Below are positions 1-8,416 of a stretch of DNA of 52,440 nucleotides, in pieces. A program made the position numbers and the translations under genes. A model generated the notes under the pieces. The model searched no databases. It saw only the letters and a program-made list of their open reading frames with translations, and was not told where the DNA came from. Every line of letters starts with the position of its first letter. Positions within the stretch are counted from its first letter, which is position 1. The DNA lies in contig NZ_FOOW01000021.1 in the NCBI RefSeq assembly GCF_900113305.1, forward strand, positions 1 to 52,440, given 5' to 3'. Source of the stretch: Prevotella sp. KH2C16. Lineage in GTDB: Bacteria > Bacteroidota > Bacteroidia > Bacteroidales > Bacteroidaceae.

Positions 1-209
1 AAACCATTAGGCTTAAGGTCATGCCACTCTTCTTCACGAGCGTCATTCTCGTCAAGATAGATATGGAGAAGGACACGCTCATCACTAGTCTCTTCAATAA
101 TGCCTGTGTGGTCTTCACGAACGTCTGTCACGTCAAAGAACTCAAGTATACCTTTGGGAAGAAGGTAACTGGCCAGAATCTTGTAATCAAATGCTGTTTG
201 CTTACTCAT
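1..209 (-). CDS. ISAon1-type transposase, N-terminal part (cut by window edge)
   Basis: Reading the minus strand from the ATG at 207-209 gives an open frame of 69 codons running off the left edge. It begins MSKQTAFDYKILASYLLPKG and continues with an acidic stretch (EETSDERVLLHIYLDEND). This matches what I recall of the short N-terminal ORF of ISAon1-type elements common in Bacteroidetes, which lies before a second ORF carrying the DDE domain. A -7-like box (TAACTTTG on the minus strand, 215-222) sits just upstream. The DDE part lies outside the window, so activity cannot be judged. The family name is from memory; an IS-related ORF is the safer claim. Confidence 0.65.
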   Translation of the reverse strand, partial: MSKQTAFDYKILASYLLPKGILEFFDVTDVREDHTGIIEETSDERVLLHIYLDENDAREEEWHDLKPNG

Positions 210-293
210 GGGTGCAAAGTTAATGCATCTCATGAACTTTTAAGCATCAAACAAGAAAATATCGGCCTATACTACAAAATTATGCCACGGATA

Positions 294-325
294 TTTGCAA
301 CTGTGCCGTTTTTTGTATATCTTTG
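294..325 (+). promoter_or_regulatory. Bacteroidetes promoter for the gene at 349
   Basis: A -33 box TTTG (294-297) is followed after 20 nt by a -7 box TATCTTTG (318-325), the standard spacing for the primary Bacteroidetes sigma factor. The ATG at 349 follows 23 nt later. It lies between the IS start on the minus strand and the plus-strand gene. Confidence 0.6.
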
Positions 326-348
326 TAATATTCTAAAGAGAAAAGGAT

Positions 349-936
349 ATGTGGTCTTGTCTGAAACGAGGATTTTTCCGTCTGCTCCGGGCTCCCCGCA
401 GCAGGGGGTTCGGCGTGCAGTCGCCCTTTGCCTATCGGTTTATCCGTGAGGTCGTGAGGGGAACCGTGTCCGAGGAAAACGGGCTCAGGCTACGCCGACT
501 TTATCCTCAAGGTGAGAAAAAATGGTTTCGCCAGGCCGCACTCTATGAGCGATTGTCCCGCTATCAGGGTCCTTGCCAGTGGGGCATCTGCCCCTTTCAA
601 GGGGAGATTTATGAAGATGCCGTGCTCATGGGGTGCCCGAAGGCCACGGTTGTGGACTGCATCCACGGCTATGAACTGGAGCTGGTGGCACAAAGCAAAG
701 TCGTGGTGATGGACTTGGAGGAGAACTGGTGGCGCGTCTACGAGGCGTTTGCCGACCATGCCGCTGCCAACTCGGTGCTTGTGGTGGAGGATATCCACTA
801 TTCCCGGGAGACGCTCAAGGCCTGGCGAAAAATCATAGCCGACAGCCGCAGTGGCGTCAGCTTCGACCTCTATGACTGTGGCATCGTGTTCTTCGACCGG
901 AAGAAATACAAGCGAAGCTATCGTGTGAGTCTTTGA
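349..936 (+). CDS. Methyltransferase-like protein, shortened
   Basis: A 195-residue protein. Its N-terminus (RGFGVQSPFAYRFIREVV, about residues 20-37) and C-terminus (VLVVEDIHYSRETLKAWRKI, then DLYDCGIVFFDRKKY) resemble Bacteroidetes proteins annotated as class I SAM-dependent methyltransferases. Those are roughly 250 residues long as I recall. This one lacks an obvious glycine-rich SAM-binding loop (no ExGxGxG), so it may be a degenerate or non-catalytic member. It has its own promoter (294-325), no signal peptide and no membrane segment. It stands alone between the IS fragment and the DUF2795 gene. Function unknown. Confidence 0.6.
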   Translation: MWSCLKRGFFRLLRAPRSRGFGVQSPFAYRFIREVVRGTVSEENGLRLRRLYPQGEKKWFRQAALYERLSRYQGPCQWGICPFQGEIYEDAVLMGCPKATVVDCIHGYELELVAQSKVVVMDLEENWWRVYEAFADHAAANSVLVVEDIHYSRETLKAWRKIIADSRSGVSFDLYDCGIVFFDRKKYKRSYRVSL

Positions 937-993
937 AATCATTGATTTTTTAGATTTTATTTACAGATGAATTGAAAAAAAATCCCTTATCTC

Positions 994-1023
994 TTGCAAA
1001 TCCCAAGAAAATGATTACTTTTG
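994..1023 (+). promoter_or_regulatory. Promoter of the DUF2795 gene, possibly also of the por operon
   Basis: TTG (994-996), exactly 19 nt, then TACTTTTG (1016-1023), a textbook Bacteroidetes promoter. The DUF2795 start codon is 34 nt downstream. I see no other such promoter before porP, so this may also supply the T9SS operon by read-through of the terminator at 1290-1321. Confidence 0.65.
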
Positions 1024-1057
1024 CACGCACAAGTGAAACTCGTTAAAAACAAAGTAT

Positions 1058-1279
1058 ATGTATTGGACATTGGAACTGGCTTCAAAGCTCGAGGATGCAC
1101 CTTGGCCTGCAACAAAAGAGGAGTTGATAGACTACGCTACTCGTTCGGGTGCCCCTTTGGAAGTAATAGAGAATTTGCAGGAGATAGAGGATGAGGGTGA
1201 TGTCTACGAGAGCATCGAGGACATCTGGCCCGACTATCCGTCGAAAGACGATTTCCTCTGGAATGACGACGAATATTAA
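1058..1279 (+). CDS. Small acidic DUF2795 protein
   Basis: A 73-residue, strongly acidic cytoplasmic protein (MYWTLELASKLEDAPWPATK at the start, ending WNDDEY). It matches the DUF2795 proteins conserved in Bacteroidales. The region ATKEELIDYATRSGAPLEVIE is the expected small helical domain; no catalytic residues are visible. It has a canonical promoter and is followed directly by a terminator. Its stop codon overlaps an ATG (TAATG) that opens a longer reading frame for porP. The role is unknown. The conserved small domain and strong promoter suggest an abundant housekeeping protein, which is inference. Confidence 0.8.
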   Translation: MYWTLELASKLEDAPWPATKEELIDYATRSGAPLEVIENLQEIEDEGDVYESIEDIWPDYPSKDDFLWNDDEY

Positions 1280-1289
1280 TGTCAGAAAT

Positions 1290-1321
1290 AAAGACCGTTC
1301 TTTTCAGGAGCGGTCTTTTTT
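1290..1321 (+). terminator. Intrinsic terminator/attenuator between DUF2795 and porP
   Basis: AAAGACCG (1290-1297) pairs with CGGTCTTT (1311-1318). The stem extends by T-G, T-A and C-G pairs around a 7-nt loop and is followed by a T run. It lies inside the 5' extension of the porP frame, which argues against the ATG at 1279 as the porP start. Confidence 0.75.
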
Positions 1322-1356
1322 ATACAATAAAACGAAGGCGGTCTCGTTATTTAGTC

Positions 1357-2295
1357 GTGCTTAGGAAAATTCTGGTCATAATTCCGATGCTGGTATTGCC
1401 GTTGCTCCCCGCGAGTGCGCAATATGATGCCTCCTTCGGTCATTATTTCGACATGGAGCCGTCATTCAATCCAGCTGCCGTAGGCAAGGAGGCGAAACTC
1501 AATGTCAATGCAGCCTATGCGCTGGATTTGGCGGGATATGAACATAATCCGCGGACGATGTATCTCGGTGCCGACATGCCTTTCTATTTCATGAAGGCCT
1601 ATCATGGGGCGGGCGTACAGCTGATGAACGACAAAATCGGCCTTTTCACCCACCAACGACTGGCCCTGCAATATGCCTACAGGCGAAACCTGCTGGGCGG
1701 CATGCTCGGCGCGGGTCTGCAGCTCGGCTTGTTGAGCGAGAACTTCGACGGGACGAAGCTCGATGCCGGCGAGGCTAACGATCCCGCACTGCCCACGGCA
1801 GAGGTTACGGGAAGCGGGCTGGATATCGGCCTGGGCCTGTATTACAGCCACGGTCCGTGGTATGTGGGGCTGTCGGGACAGCATCTCAATGCACCGACGA
1901 TTGATCTGGGCGAGACCAATGAGCTGAAAATAGATGCTACATATTATTTGACGGGCGGATACAATATTAAATTAAGAAACCCGTTTCTGACAATACGACC
2001 GTCGCTTCTGGTCAGAACAGACCTTACGGCCTACCGGGCAGACATTACGGGGCGGCTGGTATATAACAACAACGGCCGGCTAATGTATGGGGGAGTGGCC
2101 TACAGCCCTACAAACTCAGTTACATTCCTCGTGGGCGGGAGCTTCCACGGCATAGTAATAGGCTATAGCTATGAGCTCTATACCTCGGCCATCAATCCCG
2201 GCAACGGTAGCCACGAGCTGTTCATCGGCTATCAGACCGATATCAACCTTGTGAAAAAAGGAAGGAATAAGCATAAAAGCGTAAGAATATTGTAA
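1357..2295 (+). CDS. porP: PorP/SprF-family type IX secretion outer-membrane protein
   Basis: About 312 residues from the GTG at 1357. This start gives a clean signal peptide (MLRKILVIIPMLVLPLLPAS, cleaved after SAQ). The in-frame ATG at 1279 would add 26 residues translated across a terminator hairpin. The mature part opens with YDASFGHYFDMEPSFNPAAV, the hallmark of the PorP/SprF family, whose members always have the NPA signature. It is followed by amphipathic beta-strands expected of an outer-membrane barrel. PorP family members work with PorK-N in the T9SS and link surface proteins or the machine to the outer membrane. It is first in the order porP-K-L-M-N, as in Porphyromonas gingivalis, with porK only 5 nt downstream. 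The start codon is the only uncertain part. Confidence 0.88.
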   Translation: MLRKILVIIPMLVLPLLPASAQYDASFGHYFDMEPSFNPAAVGKEAKLNVNAAYALDLAGYEHNPRTMYLGADMPFYFMKAYHGAGVQLMNDKIGLFTHQRLALQYAYRRNLLGGMLGAGLQLGLLSENFDGTKLDAGEANDPALPTAEVTGSGLDIGLGLYYSHGPWYVGLSGQHLNAPTIDLGETNELKIDATYYLTGGYNIKLRNPFLTIRPSLLVRTDLTAYRADITGRLVYNNNGRLMYGGVAYSPTNSVTFLVGGSFHGIVIGYSYELYTSAINPGNGSHELFIGYQTDINLVKKGRNKHKSVRIL

Positions 2296-2300
2296 AAGAC

Positions 2301-3758
2301 ATGAAGAAGAGAAAGTGTATCATAACCCTGTGTGCCATTTCGTTGTCGCTCACTCTCACCGGCTGCTTTGGCAGCAAGTCGATGTCCGCTTCAGGGCGTG
2401 GCGGCGAAGTGGTAGGTGTCGGTGGAGGCAAGGGATTCTCCGAGCCGTCTCCCTACGGGATGATAAAGGTGAACAGAGGCTATGTGAAGATGGGTCTTGA
2501 GAAGCAGGACAGTCTCTGGGGAATGACCACACCCGTGAAGGACATCTCTGTAGACGGCTTCTGGATGGACGACACGGAGGTTACGAACTCGGAGTATAAG
2601 CAGTTCGTGGCATATGTGAGAGACTCTATCCTCCGCACTCGTCTGGCCGACCCGGCCTATGCCGGCGACGAGACTTATATGATTACCGAGGATAAGAACG
2701 GCGACCCCGTTCCCCCGCAGGTGAACTGGAGAAAGCAACTGCCCCGCAAGCCCAACGAGGACGAGCAGCGTGCCTTCGAGAGCCTGTATGTTACGAATCC
2801 TGTTACTGGAGAGAAACTGCTGGACTACCGGCAGCTCAATTATAAGTATGAGATTTACGACTACACGGCTGCTGCTCTCCGCCGCAACCGCTTGAATCCC
2901 ACAGAACGCAACCTCAATACGGACCTGACAGTAGCCCCGGATGAGGTTGTGATGATTTCGAAGGATACTGCCTATATCGACGATGAGGGGCGAATCGTGC
3001 GGGAGACCATCAATCGCGAACTGACCGGGCCTTGGGATTTCCTCAACACTTATATCGTAAATGTGTATCCGGACACTACTTGTTGGGTGAATGATTTCAA
3101 GAATTCGGACAACGAAATGTATCTGCGCAACTACTTCAGCAATCCTGCCTACAATGATTATCCCGTGGTGGGCGTTACCTGGGAGCAGGCCAATGCTTTC
3201 TGCGCGTGGCGTACGGAGTATCTTCTGAAAGGCTTGGGCAGCGAGGCTCGCTATGTGCAGCGCTATCGTCTGCCCACTGAGGCTGAATGGGAGTATGCCG
3301 CGCGTGGCAAGGACGGCACGGAATTCCCTTGGGAAAACCAAGATGTGAAGAACGGGGATGGCTGCTTCTACGCCAACTTCAAGCCCGACAGGGGCAACTA
3401 TACCAAGGATGGAAACCTGATTACGAGTAAGGTGGGCATCTATTCTCCTAACAGCAATGGCCTCTATGACATGGCCGGCAATGTGGCGGAATGGACCAGC
3501 ACGGTCTATACGGAGTCGGGCGTTGACGCCATGAACGACCTGAACCCGACCCTTGAGTATAATGCGGCCAAGGAAGACCCATATAAACTCAAGAAGAAAA
3601 GCGTGCGCGGAGGCTCGTGGAAAGATCCGGAATCATACATACGCTCGGCTTGGAGGACTTGGGAATACCAGAATCAGCCCCGCTCCTACATCGGATTCCG
3701 TTGCGTGAGGAGCCTGGCCAACAGTACGAGTACGAAACAAAAAAAGAACAAGAGATAA
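2301..3758 (+). CDS. porK: PorK/GldK, T9SS lipoprotein with sulfatase-modifying-factor fold
   Basis: 485 residues. A lipoprotein signal ends in the lipobox LTGC (Cys about residue 22). The body carries the formylglycine-generating-enzyme-like fold: GYVKMG..., FWMDDTEVTNSEYKQFV, then VVGVTWEQANAFCAWR, YRLPTEAEWEYAARG, NGLYDMAGNVAEWTS, RGGSWKDP and YIGFRCVR. In GldK/PorK this fold is structural, not enzymatic. PorK and PorN form the periplasmic ring attached to the outer membrane in the T9SS. The C-terminus is lysine-rich. The stop codon overlaps the porL start (TAATG), which indicates translational coupling. Confidence 0.92.
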   Translation: MKKRKCIITLCAISLSLTLTGCFGSKSMSASGRGGEVVGVGGGKGFSEPSPYGMIKVNRGYVKMGLEKQDSLWGMTTPVKDISVDGFWMDDTEVTNSEYKQFVAYVRDSILRTRLADPAYAGDETYMITEDKNGDPVPPQVNWRKQLPRKPNEDEQRAFESLYVTNPVTGEKLLDYRQLNYKYEIYDYTAAALRRNRLNPTERNLNTDLTVAPDEVVMISKDTAYIDDEGRIVRETINRELTGPWDFLNTYIVNVYPDTTCWVNDFKNSDNEMYLRNYFSNPAYNDYPVVGVTWEQANAFCAWRTEYLLKGLGSEARYVQRYRLPTEAEWEYAARGKDGTEFPWENQDVKNGDGCFYANFKPDRGNYTKDGNLITSKVGIYSPNSNGLYDMAGNVAEWTSTVYTESGVDAMNDLNPTLEYNAAKEDPYKLKKKSVRGGSWKDPESYIRSAWRTWEYQNQPRSYIGFRCVRSLANSTSTKQKKNKR

Positions 3759-4522
3759 TGTCCAACTACAGTAAATATAATATTGTATACCGTCTGCAGA
3801 AGTGGATGGATACCGTTCCTGGCCAGACCTTCCTGAACTATGCCTACAGCTGGGGTGCTTCAGTCGTGATTCTGGGCGCACTGTTCAAGCTAACGCATCT
3901 GCCGGGAGCCAACCTCATGCTGTTCTTAGGCATGGGAACCGAGGTCGTAGTGTTCTTCATATCTGCCTTCGACCGTCCTTTCGACAAGACGGCCGACGGT
4001 CGCGACCTTCCTACTCACATCACGGAGGAATACCTCGAAACGGGTAAGGTGGTCTATGGAGAAGACGGGCAGAAATTCTCGGAGATGCCGGAAAAAGAGC
4101 AGAAAGTGGCGGCAGCAACAGCTCCGGTGGCTGCTGTGGCATCTCAACCTCAGCCTAATTATGTTCCCCAGATGTCCGTGGAAGAGGCAGAAGCCTTCAA
4201 CGAGGCTCAGGGCAGCTATGTCGAGGAGCTGAAGAAGCTGGTGGAGACGCTGCAAAAAGTGAACGACCAGAGCAGTCGCCTGACTCGCGACAGCGAGGAA
4301 ATGGAGAATCTCAACCGCACGCTTACGGGGATTGCCAAGGTTTATGAAATGCAGCTTAAGGGCGCGAGTCAGCAAATCGGCACCATCGACCAGATTAACG
4401 AACAGAGCAAGAAGATGGCTCAGCATATCGAACAGCTCAATAAGATTTACACCCGCATGATAGAGGCGATGACCGTTAACATGAAGGTTGCCGCTCCCGG
4501 TGCCTCTGCCACGGAAGGTTGA
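3758..4522 (+). CDS. porL: PorL/GldL, inner-membrane T9SS motor protein
   Basis: 254 residues from the ATG at 3758, which overlaps the porK stop; an upstream in-frame start at 3617 would lie inside porK. Two transmembrane helices (about residues 33-48 and 52-71) are followed by a long cytoplasmic region with coiled coil near the C-terminus. TM2 carries a glutamate (E62, in GMGTEVVVFFISAF). This corresponds to the essential membrane glutamate by which GldL/PorL is thought to couple proton flow to rotation. It pairs with PorM (18 nt downstream) to form the T9SS motor. Typical family length is about 220-300 residues. Confidence 0.92.
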   Translation: MSNYSKYNIVYRLQKWMDTVPGQTFLNYAYSWGASVVILGALFKLTHLPGANLMLFLGMGTEVVVFFISAFDRPFDKTADGRDLPTHITEEYLETGKVVYGEDGQKFSEMPEKEQKVAAATAPVAAVASQPQPNYVPQMSVEEAEAFNEAQGSYVEELKKLVETLQKVNDQSSRLTRDSEEMENLNRTLTGIAKVYEMQLKGASQQIGTIDQINEQSKKMAQHIEQLNKIYTRMIEAMTVNMKVAAPGASATEG

Positions 4523-4540
4523 GACGCATAAAGTAACGAT

Positions 4541-6100
4541 ATGGCTATAAAGAAAAGACCCGTAACCCCTCGCCAGAAGATGATAAACCTGATGTATATC
4601 GTCTTGATGGCCATGCTTGCGCTGAACATTTCGACGGAGGTGCTCAACGGATTCTCCATCGTGGAGGACAGCTTGAACCGCACCACGAAGAGTTCGAGTG
4701 AGCAGAACGAGGCTCTATATGGTGATTTCGAGGAGCAGATGAAGGCCAACCCCGAGAAGGTGCGCGTCTGGTTTGAGAAGGCTACGGCCGTAAAAGATAT
4801 GAGCGACTCGCTCTACAACTTTGCCCAGGCATTGAAGACGGAGATTGTGAGAGCGGCCGACGGCAAGGACGGCGACCCCCTGAACATAGACAACAAAGAT
4901 AATCTGGATGCTGCGGGCGAGGTGATGCTGGCTCCCGGGAGCGGCAAGGGGCGGAAGCTCTTCCATGCCATCAATAGCTACCGAGAACGCATTTTGAAGA
5001 TGATAAGCGACCCTGCACAGAAGAAAATCATAGCCAACAACCTCTCGACGGCGATTCCCAAGAATGCCAAGAATGTGCTGGGCAAGAACTGGCAGGAGTA
5101 TATGTTCGAGAATATGCCCGTTGCGGCAGCGGTAACCCTGCTCTCCAAATTGCAGAGCGATGTACGCTATGCGGAGGGCGAAGTGCTCCATACACTGGTT
5201 TCCAACATCGGCTTGAGGGACATCCGCGTAAACAAGCTCGACGCATTCGTGATTCCCGAGAAGACCGTGCTCTATCCCGGCGAGGCTTTCAAGGCAAATA
5301 TCGTGATGGCCGCGGTGGATACCACGCAGACCCCCGAAATCTATGTGAACGGCCAGCGGATAAGTTCTGTTTCCGGGCAATACCAGTTTACGGCTGGCGG
5401 AGTAGGTGAACATCAGTTCAGCGGATACATGTTCATGCGCAATACCAACGGTGATATGATTCGCCGCGACTTCCTCCAGAAGTATTCGGTGATACCCGCG
5501 CCTAACACGGCAACCGTCGCTGCCGACTTGATGAATGTGCTTTATGCCGGATATAGCAACCCGATCAGCATCAGCGTGCCGGGAATTCCGGCAAACGGAG
5601 TCAGCGCGACGATGACGGGCGGCAGTCTTTCCTCGAAGGGCAACGGGCACTTTGTGGCTGTTCCTGCTGCCGTAGGACAGGATGTAACCATCCGTGTTAC
5701 AGCCCGCGACAAAGGGCAGACCCGCACGATGCCGCCGTTTGTATTCCATGTACGCAAGTTGCCGGATCCTACGGCCTACCTCAGCATCGGCACCAACCGT
5801 TTCAAGGGCGGTGGATTGTCCAAGGCATCCCTGATGGGGTTGAACTCCGTTTCAGCCGCCATCGACGACGGGCTGCTCGATATTCCGTTCAAGGTACTCG
5901 GATTCGAGACCGTCTTCTTCGACAATATGGGCAATGCAGTGCCTATCGCGTCGAACGGAGCCTCGTTCTCAGAGCGCCAGAAGGAGCAGTTCCGCCATCT
6001 TTCCCGCAACAGACGGTTCTATATCCGAGGCGTGAGGGCAGTAGGTCCCGACGGCATTACCCGTACCCTGCCTTATCCTTTAGAAGTAATTGTGAAGTAA
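4541..6100 (+). CDS. porM: PorM/GldM, T9SS motor periplasmic shaft
   Basis: 519 residues, the normal length for GldM. The short cytoplasmic start (MAIKKRPVTPRQKMINLMYI) leads into a single transmembrane helix (VLMAMLALNIS, about residues 20-36). The large periplasmic part follows, with a helical N-terminal domain and then Ig-like beta domains (FVIPEKTVLYPGEAFKANIV; YAGYSNPISISVPGIPANGV). In solved family structures PorM dimers span the periplasm and touch the PorK/PorN ring. The gene sits between porL and porN. Confidence 0.93.
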   Translation: MAIKKRPVTPRQKMINLMYIVLMAMLALNISTEVLNGFSIVEDSLNRTTKSSSEQNEALYGDFEEQMKANPEKVRVWFEKATAVKDMSDSLYNFAQALKTEIVRAADGKDGDPLNIDNKDNLDAAGEVMLAPGSGKGRKLFHAINSYRERILKMISDPAQKKIIANNLSTAIPKNAKNVLGKNWQEYMFENMPVAAAVTLLSKLQSDVRYAEGEVLHTLVSNIGLRDIRVNKLDAFVIPEKTVLYPGEAFKANIVMAAVDTTQTPEIYVNGQRISSVSGQYQFTAGGVGEHQFSGYMFMRNTNGDMIRRDFLQKYSVIPAPNTATVAADLMNVLYAGYSNPISISVPGIPANGVSATMTGGSLSSKGNGHFVAVPAAVGQDVTIRVTARDKGQTRTMPPFVFHVRKLPDPTAYLSIGTNRFKGGGLSKASLMGLNSVSAAIDDGLLDIPFKVLGFETVFFDNMGNAVPIASNGASFSERQKEQFRHLSRNRRFYIRGVRAVGPDGITRTLPYPLEVIVK

Positions 6101-6123
6101 AACAGATAATACGACAAGCTACA

Positions 6124-7158
6124 ATGAAGAGAATACTGTTTTTATTGCTTATAGCCCTCGTTGTCCAGAGTACATCCGCGCAGCCAGAGCGTCGCAGAGC
6201 CGAGCAGCAGGCTGCCCAGAAGAGCAATGCCAACAACATCACCACTCGTGCCCAGATATCGTTTCCCACGGAGATGAAGATGGACGAGAATGTGGTCTGG
6301 CGCCGTGATGTGTACCGTGAACTCGACCTCAACGAAGATGCCAATGCCGCCCTTTACTATCCCGTAGAGCCACTGGGAACGCAGATGAACCTCTTCACCT
6401 ACATCTTCAAACTGTTTATGACGGGGCAGATCAAGGCCTATGAATATCGTCTGGACGGCAACGAGGTGTTCAACGAGGGGGCAGAAGTCAAGCGCAAGGC
6501 GTTTCTCGACAACTACCACATATTCTATGAGACCACCGACCGGGGCACCCATATCGACGACAGCGACATCCCCTCGCGTGAGGTAACTGCCTATTATATC
6601 AAGGAGTCGTCATATTATGACCAGGCCTCGGCAACCTTTCACACGAAGGTTCTGGCACTCTGTCCGATTATGAAACGGGAAGATGACTTCGGCGACGGGG
6701 CCACCTCTTACCCCCTTTTCTGGGTTCGATATGACGACTTGGCACCGTTCCTGTCCAAGCAGACCATCATGACAAGCAACCTCAACAATGCCGCAATGAT
6801 GAGTATTGATGACTATTTTACCAAGAATTCTTATCGCGGCAAGATCTATAAGACGACTAATATGCTCGGAAAGACCCTGGCCCAGTATTGTTCCAACGAG
6901 GAGGCTTTGACCAAGGAGCAGAAACGGATAGAGGAAGAAATCAAGGCCTTTGAGGAACATATATGGGGCGACAAGGCTCGCAAGGACTCGCTCGACAGCA
7001 TTGCAAAAGCCGACAAGAACCAGAAGAAGGCAAGTCGGAAGAATCGTCGGAGCACGAGAGGTGGCGGCTCAAGCATCCGCTCCAAGCGCAGGTCGGGCGG
7101 AGGAAGCTCCTCCGGATCGTCGTCAGCTCGTGTTACGGTCCGTCGTGAAAGACATTAA
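6124..7158 (+). CDS. porN: PorN/GldN, T9SS periplasmic ring component
   Basis: 344 residues with a signal peptide (MKRILFLLLIALVVQSTSAQ). The conserved core includes ENVVWRRDVYRELDLNEDAN, YPVEPLGTQMNLFTYIFKLF and the YDQASATFHTKVLALCPI region, all typical of GldN/PorN. PorN binds PorK in the outer-membrane-linked ring. The last about 70 residues are a low-complexity basic tail rich in Arg, Ser and Gly, beginning after a charged helix (KEQKRIEEEIKAFEEHIWGD). This tail is longer and more repetitive than I would expect for the core domain. It is the last por gene; the barrel gene at 7190 follows after 31 nt. Confidence 0.9.
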   Translation: MKRILFLLLIALVVQSTSAQPERRRAEQQAAQKSNANNITTRAQISFPTEMKMDENVVWRRDVYRELDLNEDANAALYYPVEPLGTQMNLFTYIFKLFMTGQIKAYEYRLDGNEVFNEGAEVKRKAFLDNYHIFYETTDRGTHIDDSDIPSREVTAYYIKESSYYDQASATFHTKVLALCPIMKREDDFGDGATSYPLFWVRYDDLAPFLSKQTIMTSNLNNAAMMSIDDYFTKNSYRGKIYKTTNMLGKTLAQYCSNEEALTKEQKRIEEEIKAFEEHIWGDKARKDSLDSIAKADKNQKKASRKNRRSTRGGGSSIRSKRRSGGGSSSGSSSARVTVRRERH

Positions 7159-7189
7159 TCACTTTAAATACAAGAAAGGAAAAGGAAAG

Positions 7190-7801
7190 ATGAAGAAATT
7201 AATCACAATGGCTTTTACAGCCCTCATGATGTTGTCTGCCACTACTGTGCAGGCTCAGATAAAGTTTGGTGTGAAAGGGGGACTCAATGTTACGAACATG
7301 TCTTTCGACAAGTCTGTCTTCGAAAAGTCTAACCAGGCGGGGTTCTACCTTGGCCCGACGGCCAAGATAAGTTTGCCGCTTGTAGGTCTCTCGGTCGACG
7401 GGGCAATACTCTACGACCAGCGTAGTGCCACGATAACGGTCGACAAAGGTAACGAGCAAATTATAAGAGAGGAGGAAACCGTCAAGCAGAAGCAACTTGC
7501 CATCCCCGTCAACCTTCGCTACTCCTTTGGCATTGGAGATGCCGCGAGCGTATTCTTCTTTGCCGGTCCGCAGTTTGGATTCAATCTTGCTGACGACATG
7601 AAGGACATAGACTGGGAGTGGAAGAATACCAATCTCAGCATCAACCTCGGTGTCGGCATTATGGCCCTGAACCATCTGGAGGCCTCAATCGACTACAACT
7701 TCGGCTGCGGACATACCGGTGAGTTCTCCGCCTCAAGCCTTTACAAGGGGGTAAAGAGCAGGAGCGGTGCGTTCCAGATAGGCCTGGCTTATTACTTCTA
7801 A
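7190..7801 (+). CDS. Outer-membrane beta-barrel protein (PorT-like/OMP_b-brl family)
   Basis: 203 residues from the ATG at 7190, which begins a clear signal peptide (MKKLITMAFTALMMLSATTV, cleaved after QAQ). A longer in-frame ORF from 6950 runs through porN and is not used. The mature part starts IKFGVKGGLNVTNMSFDKSV, the usual opening of the 8-stranded porin-like family in Bacteroidetes, and ends FQIGLAYYF with the terminal aromatic residue expected of an outer-membrane barrel. It is co-directional with and 31 nt after porN, so it is probably co-transcribed. A role in the T9SS is possible but unproven. Confidence 0.82.
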   Translation: MKKLITMAFTALMMLSATTVQAQIKFGVKGGLNVTNMSFDKSVFEKSNQAGFYLGPTAKISLPLVGLSVDGAILYDQRSATITVDKGNEQIIREEETVKQKQLAIPVNLRYSFGIGDAASVFFFAGPQFGFNLADDMKDIDWEWKNTNLSINLGVGIMALNHLEASIDYNFGCGHTGEFSASSLYKGVKSRSGAFQIGLAYYF

Positions 7802-7868
7802 GATGGGAAAACGGGTGTCCCGGATGCTGCACGAGTAACTTTTGGGATACTCGGCTTTTAAATTGGAT

Positions 7869-7897
7869 ATGCCATCGCGTCAGCGGTGGCATTTTCC
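7869..7897 (+). terminator. Terminator after the por operon
   Basis: ATGCCATCGC (7869-7878) pairs with GCGGTGGCAT (7883-7892), with one G-T pair and a 4-nt loop, followed by TTTCC. It lies 68 nt after the barrel gene. Confidence 0.55.
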
Positions 7898-8008
7898 ATT
7901 ATATCTCGGAAAAGCTTTCAAAAACATGTCAGCATCCCCCCTCCCGACACACTCGCCGCCTCCAGCATGGGGGCAGGCGGAAAGCCGAGAAGCAGGAAGC
8001 CGCCAACT

Positions 8009-8053
8009 GTCGGACAAAATCGCCGATTTTGCACAGTGATTTCGCCGATTTTG
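8009..8053 (+). repeat. Dispersed 22-bp tandem repeat, copy A (interrupted by the mobile element)
   Basis: Two units of the pattern (A/G)A(A/T)(A/T)TCGCCGATTTTG plus about 6 nt lie here with 22-bp spacing. The second unit continues in native sequence only after the mobile element, at 20994. Joining 8053 to 20994 rebuilds a repeat like copies B (26861-26938) and C (47314-47393). The core AAATCGGCGA/TCGCCGATTT is palindromic. This is the integration site of the element. Confidence 0.65.
8036..8053 (+). repeat. attL of the mobilizable element
   Basis: GTGATTTCGCCGATTTTG is identical to 20976-20993. The neighbouring bases differ on both sides (A8035 versus T20975; C8054 versus T20994), so the shared core is exactly 18 bp. 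Confidence 0.75.
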
Positions 8054-8191
8054 CACAGTAACTAATCAATGAAAAAGGAGAAATATCGAAATTGATGTAA
8101 ACTAACTGATAATGAGGAGGAAATACACGAATTGGCATAATACTGCTCTATTTGTAAAGGGCAGAAATATGCAGATTTAGGCAGAAGTTCA

Positions 8192-8331
8192 GTTACCAGA
8201 GTGTTACCTTGTTTTGATGTAGGTAACGATGGTGCAGTATTCGGTAACTGAATTATTTTAGCTCGTGTGGCTGTTGCTTTGGTCGGCAGTTTTCTGCGTA
8301 AGTGAGGAACGCTTTAATTCGGGTAACTTTG
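8192..8331 (+). promoter_or_regulatory. Putative integrase arm-type sites and integrase promoter
   Basis: Five copies of GTTACC or its complement GGTAAC lie here: 8192-8197, 8203-8208, 8222-8227, 8243-8248 and 8322-8327. The last overlaps a -7-like box TAACTTTG (8324-8331) ahead of the first integrase. TATTCGGTAAC (8238-8248) recurs at 20804-20814 near the right end, and GAACGCTT (8307-8314) recurs at 20794-20801. Repeated short sites at both ends of an element are typical of recombinase arm binding; the overlap with the promoter suggests autoregulation. The -33 box is weak. The rest of 8054-8191 holds two rough GGA(G)AAATA...CGAA(A)TTG repeats and no gene. Confidence 0.5.
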
Positions 8332-8416
8332 CATAAGACAGGCTGCACTCGTCCATTTGAGAGCAAGCTCTCATGGAACTCGTTTGCACTGTCTTTGCCC
8401 ACAAATATTAAAGCGT

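Noticed and set aside
8344..8380. GAGAGCAAGCTCTC palindrome before recombinase 1 as an operator
   Set aside because: A single short palindrome without a second copy at the element ends; the GTTACC sites are better supported.
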